A DNA stretch of 12,384 nucleotides from assembly GCA_900550745.1 (NCBI GenBank), contig URTO01000020.1, positions 1-12,384 on the forward strand. The letters run 5' to 3'. Under the pieces are notes generated by a model, which was given only the letters and a program-made list of their open reading frames with translations, had not been told where the DNA came from and ran no database searches. Position 1 is the stretch's first letter. The number at the start of each line of letters is the position of its first letter. Source of the DNA: an uncultured Desulfovibrio sp. (GTDB taxonomy: Bacteria; Desulfobacterota; Desulfovibrionia; Desulfovibrionales; Desulfovibrionaceae). The position numbers and the translations under genes are program-made. This document shows, one piece after another, positions 6,594 to 12,351 of this stretch.

Positions 6594-6612
6594 GGGGCGG
6601 GCCGGCCGCCCC
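6594..6612 (-). other. GC hairpin between the pduS-like and pduT-like genes
   Basis: GGGGCGG (6594-6600) and CCGCCCC (6606-6612) form a perfect 7-bp stem with a 5-base loop. On the transcript it is followed by an A-rich run leading into the pduT-like ribosome binding site, not by U residues, so it is not a standard terminator. A role in mRNA processing or stability is possible. Confidence 0.45.
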
Positions 6613-6632
6613 TTTCCGTATCGTGTTGCAGG

Positions 6633-7970
6633 CTACTTGCCGATGACGACGGCGCCGTCGACGCTCTTGACCACGCCGTCCATGCTGGCGTGAATGCGGG
6701 CGCCGAGACCCTGTTCGGGGATTTCACCAATGACGTCGCCGCACTTGACGCGATCGCCGGCCTTCACCACGGCCTGAGCCGGAGCGCCGATATGCTGCCG
6801 CAGCGGGATACGCACTTCAGCCGGGGAGAGCGAGCCCAGATCGTTGGTGGGCAGCTCCATGTAGCGGCTGATGCCGATTTTGTTGACCAGGCGGGGCACG
6901 GGCACCCGGCGGAATTCACGCCACTGGGTATAGGCTTCGTTCACGGCGCGGCTGCCTTCATACTTCATCCCGGCCGCGCGCAGCTCATTCTTGATGGCCT
7001 GATTGATGCGGCGGGGGGACAGGCCCATAGGACAGGCCACATGCTCGCACACGCCGCAGTCGCAGCAGAGGAGCGCGAGCTTGCCTGCTTCGGAGGTCAG
7101 CTCGGCGTTGCTGCCGAAGGCGCGCATGACGCGATGCGTTTCAAAGGGATGGCCGAGGAGATGGCGGGGGCACAGCTCGGAACAGCTGCGGCACTGGATA
7201 CAGGCCGAAGCCGCGCGGCGACGCATGAAATTGAGGGGCGTGGTCGCGTTCCGGTGCAGGTAGTGCCCGCGGGGCAGGATGATGAGACCGCCGGAGGTTT
7301 TGGTGACCACTTCCTTGGCGAAGGCGTCGGCGCTGTCCACCATGCGGCCCATCATGGGGCCGCCGAGAACGAACACGGGATCGCTCACGGTGGGGCCGCC
7401 CGCGGCCTCAAGGCAGGCGGAAAGCGGAGTGCCGATCGGCACGCAGACGATGCCGGGCTTCTTCACTTCGCCGGTGACGGTCAAAAATTTGTGCGTGACG
7501 GGCTTGCCGTCAAGGGCGTGGGCCACGGACACGAGCGTGCCGACGTTGGCGACCACCGCGCCCACCATGAGGGGCAGGCCCAGCGGGGGAACGGAACGGC
7601 CCGTCACTTCGCGGACGAGGGTCTGTTCGTCCCCGGCGGGGTAGAAGTTGGGGAGCAGCGCCAGTTCGATGGGCCGATTGCCGATGGCATCGGTCAGGAT
7701 CTTGGTGGCTTCCTTATATTTTTTCTTCAATGCGATGACGCCGCGCTTGGCACCGGTGGCCTGCATCAGCTCGCTGAACGCCCGGACGATGTCGTTGGCG
7801 TGGTGAAGCATGTGATGCTGGTCGGTGTGCAGAAGGGGCTCGCATTCGCAGCCGTTGGCGATAACCGTGTCGGCGTCGGCGGCGTACTTGACGTGCGCCG
7901 GAAAACCAGCTCCACCTTCACCAACGATACCGGCCGCTTTCACCGCCGCTATGAACGCCTGTTTATCCAT
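6633..7970 (-). CDS. pduS: PduS-like (RnfC-related) flavin/iron-sulfur electron-transfer protein
   Basis: PduS-type proteins take electrons from NADH through FMN to Fe-S centres. The 445-residue protein begins with a nucleotide/flavin-binding domain related to the 51-kDa subunit of NADH dehydrogenase (GIVGEGGAGFPAHVK at 14-28 and ANGCECEPLL at 38-47). An SLBB-like segment follows (about 160-200). Then come two Fe-S motifs: Cys257, 260, 263, 267 and the cluster around Cys302/303, 305, 308, 313. A barrel-sandwich domain like that of RnfC closes the protein (about 385-445). In Pdu shells PduS works as a cobalamin reductase and partners PduT. Here, with no alcohol dehydrogenase and a doubtful EutT, general NADH reoxidation through the PduT-like pore seems at least as likely. 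AGAGGA lies just ahead of the ATG. Confidence 0.9.
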   Translation of the reverse strand: MDKQAFIAAVKAAGIVGEGGAGFPAHVKYAADADTVIANGCECEPLLHTDQHHMLHHANDIVRAFSELMQATGAKRGVIALKKKYKEATKILTDAIGNRPIELALLPNFYPAGDEQTLVREVTGRSVPPLGLPLMVGAVVANVGTLVSVAHALDGKPVTHKFLTVTGEVKKPGIVCVPIGTPLSACLEAAGGPTVSDPVFVLGGPMMGRMVDSADAFAKEVVTKTSGGLIILPRGHYLHRNATTPLNFMRRRAASACIQCRSCSELCPRHLLGHPFETHRVMRAFGSNAELTSEAGKLALLCCDCGVCEHVACPMGLSPRRINQAIKNELRAAGMKYEGSRAVNEAYTQWREFRRVPVPRLVNKIGISRYMELPTNDLGSLSPAEVRIPLRQHIGAPAQAVVKAGDRVKCGDVIGEIPEQGLGARIHASMDGVVKSVDGAVVIGK

Positions 7971-8060
7971 GCTATCCTCTCGTTACCCAAAACAGTTCGG
8001 CAGGCCGCGGCGCGTTTCCGCACCACGGCACTGCCCGGAATCTCAATTCACCGCAAAAGC

Positions 8061-8993
8061 CTAGCGTCCCATCGGGGCGAAGGGCTGGAACGGCAGCGGG
8101 AACTTGGCGTTGTTGAAGCCGTTGGGGGCCATGGGCTTCGTGGTGTTGAGGGAAACGCCCTTGTCGAGGCCGAGGATCTTCGCGGCGGTCTTGTACATGA
8201 CCTTTTCGCGGACTTCTTCGCTGATGTTGAGCTTCTTGTAGATCTCGATGGCGTCGGCCTGTTCGATGAACGGGTGCGCGGAAGCGAAGATGACCTTGTC
8301 GCCGATCATCTTGTTCAGGGCGTCGACATATACGTCGGCCATGGGGGCCAGTTCGTATTCGGACAGGTCCATGTAGACGTTGGCGTTGCGCATGCAGGCG
8401 AAAATGGCTTCGTTGACGAAGGGATAACCGCCGTGGCTCATGATCAGGATCAGTTCGGGGAAGTCGCGGGCGACGACGTCGATCTGACGGGGATCAATGT
8501 AGTCCATGATGGCGCGGGGAACCTGGGCGGGCGGGGCGGTGGTCACGAAGACCGGCACGCCGAGCTCCACGCACTTGGCGTAGATGGGGTAGTAGCGGGC
8601 GTCGCTCGGCGGGCAGTGGGCGAGGTACGGGTCGGTGGCGATGCCGCGCATGCCGAGATCCTTGATCACGTGTTCGACTTCGCGAACGGCGTCCATTCCC
8701 TTGTGGGGGTCGATGCCCCAGAAGCCGAGAAATTTGTTGGGGTAGGCGCGGCAGAATTCAAGGATGCTGTTGTTGTTCGCGGGGAAACCGTAGGTGGTTT
8801 CGCAGTCGCGGCCGGAAACGACGCACAGCTCAACGCCGCGGCGATCCAGGTCGGCCACGATTTCGGGCAGCGACTGGGGGACGCGCTTGTCGAAGCCGAT
8901 GGCTTCGCAGGTGGCTTTGAACATCGAGCTGTTCTTGATGCCGTTGATGATTTCCGGCGTGTTCGGGCGGAAGCGGAAGTCGATTATTTTCAT
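8061..8993 (-). CDS. Amidohydrolase-2-fold protein with degenerate metal site, first gene of the BMC operon
   Basis: This 310-residue protein has the TIM-barrel layout of the PF04909 amidohydrolase family. It starts MKIIDFRFRP, has MSHGGYPFVNEAIF at 185-198 followed by NVYMDLS, and VIFASAHPF at 234-242. The metal ligands are mostly gone. The usual HxH after the first strand is RFR (7-9), the usual strand-4-region His is replaced in FVTTAPP (149-155), and the FGSD aspartate is Ala239; His187 remains. It may be a non-metal variant or a pseudoenzyme. The last 30 residues are rich in Pro, Phe and Asn. I place the start at 8993 because AGGAGAG sits eight bases upstream and a longer reading would run through the sigma-54 promoter. 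A 90-base gap separates it from the pduS-like gene. Substrate unknown. Confidence 0.85.
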   Translation of the reverse strand: MKIIDFRFRPNTPEIINGIKNSSMFKATCEAIGFDKRVPQSLPEIVADLDRRGVELCVVSGRDCETTYGFPANNNSILEFCRAYPNKFLGFWGIDPHKGMDAVREVEHVIKDLGMRGIATDPYLAHCPPSDARYYPIYAKCVELGVPVFVTTAPPAQVPRAIMDYIDPRQIDVVARDFPELILIMSHGGYPFVNEAIFACMRNANVYMDLSEYELAPMADVYVDALNKMIGDKVIFASAHPFIEQADAIEIYKKLNISEEVREKVMYKTAAKILGLDKGVSLNTTKPMAPNGFNNAKFPLPFQPFAPMGR

Positions 8994-9040
8994 CAGTTGA
9001 CTCTCCTGGCTTGGTGCACAAAAAGATTTGTGAGCATTAG

Positions 9041-9057
9041 AGCAAATGCCGTTCCAG
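9041..9057 (-). promoter_or_regulatory. Sigma-54 (-24/-12) promoter of the BMC operon
   Basis: The minus strand reads CTGGAACGGCATTTGCT. It matches the RpoN consensus YTGGCACG-N4-TTGCW except for one base, and GG and GC are separated by exactly ten bases. The predicted transcript starts near 9030, leaving a leader of about 37 bases with the AGGAGAG ribosome binding site of the first gene. Such promoters need an activating ATPase bound upstream; candidate sites lie at 9224-9310. Confidence 0.82.
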
Positions 9058-9106
9058 TTTTGCACAGACAAGGAGATTCCCCAACGACAGCAAGGAAATG
9101 GGGGCT

Positions 9107-9153
9107 AACAAAAAACATTCCTGTTTAGATGCAGGTAAGGATTGTTTTTTGTT
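9107..9153. repeat. A-tract/T-tract imperfect inverted repeat
   Basis: AACAAAAAACATTCC (9107-9121) and GGATTGTTTTTTGTT (9139-9153) pair over 15 bases with one mismatch around a 17-base spacer. It lies between the upstream dyads and the sigma-54 promoter. Phased A and T tracts often bend DNA, so it could aid looping between activator and polymerase. A transcript hairpin is the alternative. Confidence 0.5.
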
Positions 9154-9223
9154 GGAACCTATGCAACAGGCTGGAATACAAACTTTTTGTCCGCGTTATC
9201 GCCTTAAGGCCACAGTATTGCAT

Positions 9224-9239
9224 GGTGCATAAATGCACC
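9224..9239. promoter_or_regulatory. Upstream dyad 1, candidate activator site
   Basis: GGTGCA-TAAA-TGCACC is a perfect 6-bp inverted repeat with a 4-base spacer. It is centred about 189 bp upstream of the -12 element, a typical distance for a sigma-54 activator site. It is the most symmetric member of the set and helps define the consensus. Confidence 0.6.
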
Positions 9240-9242
9240 GTT

Positions 9243-9258
9243 GTTGCAAAAGTGCGAC
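9243..9258. promoter_or_regulatory. Upstream dyad 2, candidate activator site
   Basis: GTTGCA-AAAG-TGCGAC shares the 6-4-6 layout of dyad 1. Its centre is 19 bp away, about two helical turns, so both would face the same side of the DNA. It closely resembles the distant copy at 65-80. Confidence 0.6.
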
Positions 9259-9264
9259 CAAGTC

Positions 9265-9278
9265 GATGCGCATGCGCC
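9265..9278. promoter_or_regulatory. Upstream dyad 3, shortened variant
   Basis: GATGCG-CA-TGCGCC has the same half-sites but a 2-base spacer. Its centre lies 21 bp from dyad 2. The different spacing makes it less certain as a binding site. Confidence 0.4.
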
Positions 9279-9294
9279 ACCGGTTTTTTCAGTT

Positions 9295-9310
9295 GGTGCG
9301 TTTTTGCATC
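9295..9310. promoter_or_regulatory. Upstream dyad 4, candidate activator site
   Basis: GGTGCG-TTTT-TGCATC keeps the 6-4-6 layout. Its centre is 31 bp from dyad 3, about three helical turns, and some 260 bp upstream of the promoter's -12 element. Confidence 0.55.
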
Positions 9311-9336
9311 ATCTGACTTGTGAATAAAAACGCAAT

Positions 9337-9370
9337 CGGATCGCTCCTTGTGTCGATCCGCAGCACAAGG
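9337..9370. repeat. Two overlapping inverted repeats
   Basis: CGGATCG (9337-9343) pairs with CGATCCG (9354-9360), and CCTTGTG (9346-9352) pairs with CACAAGG (9364-9370). The two stems interleave and cannot form at once. Their role is unknown. Confidence 0.4.
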
Positions 9371-9559
9371 GCCTTTATGCCATGATTGCAACGGTGAAGC
9401 AAGGGGAATCCATATCTAGTGAGCGTTACAAGGAAAAACCAAAAGGCAGAAAACGGGTGGTGCCGCGCAGGGAGTGCGCAGCCAGATGGGGCCGGGAAGG
9501 GCGGGCGGGGACGATAGGCTGGGAGGGGGCAGACAGGGCGGCGGGAAGCGCAGCCAAAA

Positions 9560-9584
9560 GGGGCCAGCCATCGCCGCCGGCCCC
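9560..9584 (-). terminator. Rho-independent terminator after hslV
   Basis: Eleven bases past the hslV stop the minus strand forms GGGGCCGGC/GCTGGCCCC, a 9-bp stem with one G-T pair and a 7-base loop, followed by TTTT. It should end the acpS-hslV transcript and insulate the BMC operon. Confidence 0.75.
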
Positions 9585-9594
9585 TTCGCAGCGG

Positions 9595-10128
9595 CTACAG
9601 GACTTCCAGCGTGTACTGGTCGTTGGTGAACACGCAGAGTTCGGAGGCTATCTTCATGCTTTCCAGCGCGATGTGCTCGGCATCGAGATCGCTGTGGCGG
9701 ACGAGGGCACGGGCGGCGGAGAGGGCGTAGGGGCCGCCGCTGCCGATGGAAGCGATGCCGTCGTCAGGCTCGATCACGTCGCCGGTTCCGGTGAGCACGA
9801 GCGTGTGATCCTTGTCGGCCACAAGGAGCATCGCCTCCAGCTTGCGGAGGAACTTGTCGCTCCGCCAGTCTTTGGCGAGTTCCACGGCGGCGCGGATCAG
9901 GTTGCCGCCGGTTTGTTCGAGGTGGGCGTCAAAGCGTTCAAACAGGGTAAAGGCGTCCGCCGTGGCCCCGGCGAACCCGGCGACGATTTGATCTTTATAC
10001 ATCCGCCGGACTTTCTTGGCGGTGTGCTTCATGACGATGCTTTGGCCCATGGTCACCTGCCCGTCGCCGATGAGGGCGACGTGGCCCTTGTGGCGCACGG
10101 CGAGGATGGTGGTTCCGCGAAGTTCCAT
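9595..10128 (-). CDS. hslV: ATP-dependent protease peptidase subunit HslV (ClpQ)
   Basis: HslV is the proteasome-like threonine peptidase that works with the HslU ATPase to degrade misfolded or regulatory proteins in the cytosol. The 177-residue protein begins MELRGTTILAVR. The mature N-terminal nucleophile should be Thr6, exposed by removal of a five-residue leader. Conserved segments include GDGQVTMG, KKVRRMYKDQIVAGFAGATADAFTLFERF, ELAKDWRSDKFLRKLEA and SIGSGGPYALSAARAL, all matching E. coli HslV. An AAGGAT lies ahead of the ATG. It follows acpS by 36 bases and is probably co-transcribed with it. No hslU is present in the window. Confidence 0.96.
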   Translation of the reverse strand: MELRGTTILAVRHKGHVALIGDGQVTMGQSIVMKHTAKKVRRMYKDQIVAGFAGATADAFTLFERFDAHLEQTGGNLIRAAVELAKDWRSDKFLRKLEAMLLVADKDHTLVLTGTGDVIEPDDGIASIGSGGPYALSAARALVRHSDLDAEHIALESMKIASELCVFTNDQYTLEVL

Positions 10129-10164
10129 GAATGATCCTTTGTTCTCTGTAATGGGGTGGGGAAG

Positions 10165-10560
10165 CTATCCTTCCAGAATAACCACGGCGGCGGCGTTGTC
10201 ACGGGTATGGGTGAGCGTGAGGTGCAGCTTTTTTGCGCCGAGGGCATCGGCCTTTTCCTTGGCCTTCCCGGACAGGACAAGCTCAGGCTTGCCGGAGGGC
10301 AGCGAACGCACGGCCACGTCACGGGGGCCTATGCCTTCGGCGAAGCCCGTGCCCAGCGCCTTGACCGCGGCCTCCTTAGCGGCGAACCGCGCAGCCACAT
10401 AGGAAACGGTACGCGCGGACGGGGAGGCGGGATCGCCGGGGACGGCACTCCGTTCGTCGTCCGCCATGATGCGGTTGAGGAAATGTTCCCCGAAACGGTG
10501 CAGTGAACGTTCCACGCGGGAAAGTTCGATCAAGTCCAGTCCAATGCCGATGATTGCCAT
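10165..10560 (-). CDS. acpS: Holo-[acyl-carrier-protein] synthase AcpS
   Basis: AcpS moves 4'-phosphopantetheine from CoA to apo-ACP, activating fatty acid synthesis. The 131-residue protein has the usual length and motifs: GIGLDLIELSRVER at the N terminus with metal-binding Asp9, and the helix AARFAAKEAAVKALG with Glu63. The C-terminal segment LTLTHTRDNAAAVVIL replaces the common SISH form. The start is an ATG with GAGGGGA upstream. A much longer open frame extends upstream in phase across ugd but is an antisense artefact of the GC-rich code. It heads a two-gene unit with hslV and is divergent from ugd. Confidence 0.96.
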   Translation of the reverse strand: MAIIGIGLDLIELSRVERSLHRFGEHFLNRIMADDERSAVPGDPASPSARTVSYVAARFAAKEAAVKALGTGFAEGIGPRDVAVRSLPSGKPELVLSGKAKEKADALGAKKLHLTLTHTRDNAAAVVILEG

Positions 10561-10728
10561 ATGCGTCCCCTCAGGCGGCAGGTTGCCGCCAGCGCGGGAC
10601 GAAGTCAAGTTGACGCTGTGCCGCCGGATGGTTACACGTTGGAAAAATGACGGGGCCCCGCTTCCGTATCCTGCCGTACCCCCACCGCGCCCGGCGTCCC
10701 GTCCGTACTGTTTTGATAAGGAGCATCT
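10561..10728. promoter_or_regulatory. Divergent acpS-ugd promoter region
   Basis: The 168-base gap holds a candidate sigma-70 promoter for ugd: TTGACG (10610-10615), a 17-base spacer and a weak TACACG. Its -35 element forms part of the short palindrome GTCAAGTTGAC (10604-10614), whose other arm gives TTGACT on the minus strand, but no good -10 box follows on that side. A hairpin (GGCGGCA-GGT-TGCCGCC, 10574-10590) lies right before the acpS ribosome binding site. The ugd ribosome binding site is AAGGAG at 10718-10723. Confidence 0.45.
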
Positions 10729-12057
10729 ATGCGCATATGCATTGTCGGCACCGGCTACGTCGGTCTTGTAAGCGCGGCGTGTTTCGCCGAAATGGGCAAT
10801 GATGTCCGTTGTGTGGACGTCAACCCGGAAGTCGTGGCCCTGCTCGACAGCGGGCGTATCCATATTTTTGAGCCCGGCCTCGAAGACCTTGTCGGCCGCA
10901 ATCGGCAGGAAGGCCGCCTGCGGTTTACGACCAGCCTTGCGGAGGGCTTGGGCGGCGCCGAGTTCGCCTTCATCACCGTAGGCACGCCTTCGCGTCCCGA
11001 CGGCTCCTGCGATCTTTCCTATGTGGAAGGCGTGGCCCGGCAGATCGGCGAGCAGATGCGGGGGCCGCTTATTGTCGTGGACAAGTCCACGGTGCCCGTC
11101 GGAACCGCCGACCGCGTCCGTGAGCTCGTCGCCGCTGCCCTTGCCGCCCGTGGCGAGAATATTGCCTTCGATGTGGTGTCGAACCCCGAATTCCTCAAGG
11201 AAGGCGACGCGGTTTCGGACTTCATGAAGCCTGACCGGGTCATCGTCGGCACGTCTTCTGAAGAGACCGCCGCCGCGATGCGGGAGCTTTACTCCCCCTT
11301 TGCCCGGAGCCGTGAAAAGCTCATCGTCATGGGCGTCCGCAGCGCCGAGATGACCAAATACGCGGCCAACTGCATGTTGGCGACCAAGATTTCCTTCATC
11401 AACGAGATTGCCACGCTGTGCGAGAAGGTCGGCGCGGATGTGCGCGATGTGCGCACGGGCATCGGTTCGGATCACCGCATCGGCTACCAGTTCATCTATC
11501 CCGGCATCGGCTACGGCGGCTCGTGCTTCCCCAAGGACGTGAAGGCGCTCATCCACACCGCCCATGAAGCGGGTATGCGCCCTGAACTTCTGGAAGCGGT
11601 CGAAGGCGTGAACGCCCGTCAGAAGCGCTCCATGGCGTTCCGGGTGGCGGAGTATTTCGAGCCGCAGGGTGGCGTGTTCGGCAAGGTGCTCGCCCTGTGG
11701 GGGCTTGCTTTCAAGGCCAACACCGACGACATGCGCGAATCCCCTGCGCTTTCCATCATTGAGGAACTGACCTCGCGCGGCATGCGCATCCGGGCCTATG
11801 ATCCCATTGCCGGTTCCAACGCCCGCAAGCTGTTGGCGGATAACCCTCTGGTTTTCATCGAGGACGATCAATACGCCGTCTGCGAAGGTTCCGACGCCCT
11901 GCTCGTAGCCACCGAGTGGAACCAGTTCCGCAATCCCGATTTTGATCGCATAAAGGAATCCCTCGTCGCCCCCGTCCTTTTTGACGGGCGTAACCTTTAT
12001 TCTCCCTCGGCACTCGGCAAGCGCGGCTTCGCGTATTTCTGCGTGGGCAAGAAATAG
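10729..12057 (+). CDS. ugd: UDP-glucose 6-dehydrogenase
   Basis: This enzyme oxidises UDP-glucose twice with NAD+ to UDP-glucuronate, a precursor for capsule, exopolysaccharide or lipopolysaccharide sugars. The 442-residue protein has the full three-part layout: an N-terminal Rossmann domain (GTGYVGLVSAACFAEMG at 7-23, DVN at 30-32), the NPEFLKEGDA segment (152-161), the central helix with Lys210 and Asn214, the catalytic Cys266 in GYGGSCFPKD (261-270), and the C-terminal UDP-binding domain (ALWGLAFKANTDDMRESP, 322-339). AAGGAG lies six bases before the ATG. It is the only plus-strand gene here and is divergent from acpS. No other polysaccharide genes are visible next to it. Confidence 0.96.
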   Translation: MRICIVGTGYVGLVSAACFAEMGNDVRCVDVNPEVVALLDSGRIHIFEPGLEDLVGRNRQEGRLRFTTSLAEGLGGAEFAFITVGTPSRPDGSCDLSYVEGVARQIGEQMRGPLIVVDKSTVPVGTADRVRELVAAALAARGENIAFDVVSNPEFLKEGDAVSDFMKPDRVIVGTSSEETAAAMRELYSPFARSREKLIVMGVRSAEMTKYAANCMLATKISFINEIATLCEKVGADVRDVRTGIGSDHRIGYQFIYPGIGYGGSCFPKDVKALIHTAHEAGMRPELLEAVEGVNARQKRSMAFRVAEYFEPQGGVFGKVLALWGLAFKANTDDMRESPALSIIEELTSRGMRIRAYDPIAGSNARKLLADNPLVFIEDDQYAVCEGSDALLVATEWNQFRNPDFDRIKESLVAPVLFDGRNLYSPSALGKRGFAYFCVGKK

Positions 12058-12318
12058 GAAAGAGGCGAGGTAAGGATGTGAAGGCTGGGGGAGGGAACCC
12101 TCTGGAGAAGGGCTTCCCAACCCTGCCGCCGATGCCCGTACCCCTCGAAGGCTCGCCGACGGGCACGGCCCCAAGCCGCCATCCGTCGCCCTCCCCCTCT
12201 CTCCGCTCCCTCCTCCCAAGGTTTTTGACAGGCGGGGAGGCCGTGCGGCGGGAATTCGTTCCGCGTTTAGGTTGTCAGGGATGATGGCCTTTTTGAAAGA
12301 ACGTCCGTTGAGAGATAA
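12058..12318 (+). other. Non-coding 3' region of ugd with an imperfect palindrome
   Basis: I see no gene here. GGGAACCCT (12093-12101) pairs with AGGGCTTCCC (12109-12118) with one bulged base, inside a G-rich then C-rich context (12085-12230). It resembles the short palindromic intergenic repeats common in Desulfovibrio-type genomes, from general knowledge. The open frames across it have no coding signs. Confidence 0.4.
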
Positions 12319-12351
12319 GAAAGCCGACTGGGAACTATTCAGTCGGCTTTC
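12319..12351 (+). terminator. Strong Rho-independent terminator, probably bidirectional
   Basis: GAAAGCCGACTG and CAGTCGGCTTTC form a perfect 12-bp stem, extendable by two A-T pairs, around a 9-base loop. A T-rich tract (TTTGTTTTTT) follows. It should stop transcription from ugd. The A residues on the left side (AGATAA) give weaker support for use from the other direction. Confidence 0.85.

Larger units (their letters stand above)
9058..9594. other. Non-coding control region between hslV and the BMC operon
   Basis: I see no convincing gene in this 537-base region. The part at 9058-9400 is clearly more AT-rich than the flanking genes. It contains the upstream flank of the sigma-54 promoter, an A-tract/T-tract inverted repeat (9107-9153), a cluster of dyads (9224-9310), two overlapping inverted repeats (9337-9370) and the hslV terminator (9560-9584). 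The stretch at 9400-9555 is purine-rich on the plus strand and shows nothing else I can name. Confidence 0.7.

Noticed and set aside
8994..9071. A 26-residue N-terminal extension of the amidohydrolase-fold protein
   Set aside because: It would be encoded across the sigma-54 promoter and upstream of the predicted transcript start. The ATG at 8993 has a strong ribosome binding site and begins at the family's first strand.
6525..9128. An 867-codon plus-strand open frame opposite the pduS-like and amidohydrolase-fold genes
   Set aside because: It is antisense to two well-supported genes, resembles no family, and is rich in His, Gly, Asp and Val as expected from the complement of GC-biased codons.
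9125..9391. An 88-codon minus-strand frame upstream of the BMC operon
   Set aside because: It overlaps the dyad cluster and the A/T-tract repeat, and shows no family likeness or good ribosome binding site.
10165..12219. A 684-codon minus-strand frame reading through ugd into acpS
   Set aside because: Only the last 131 codons match AcpS and they have their own ribosome binding site. The rest is antisense to ugd.
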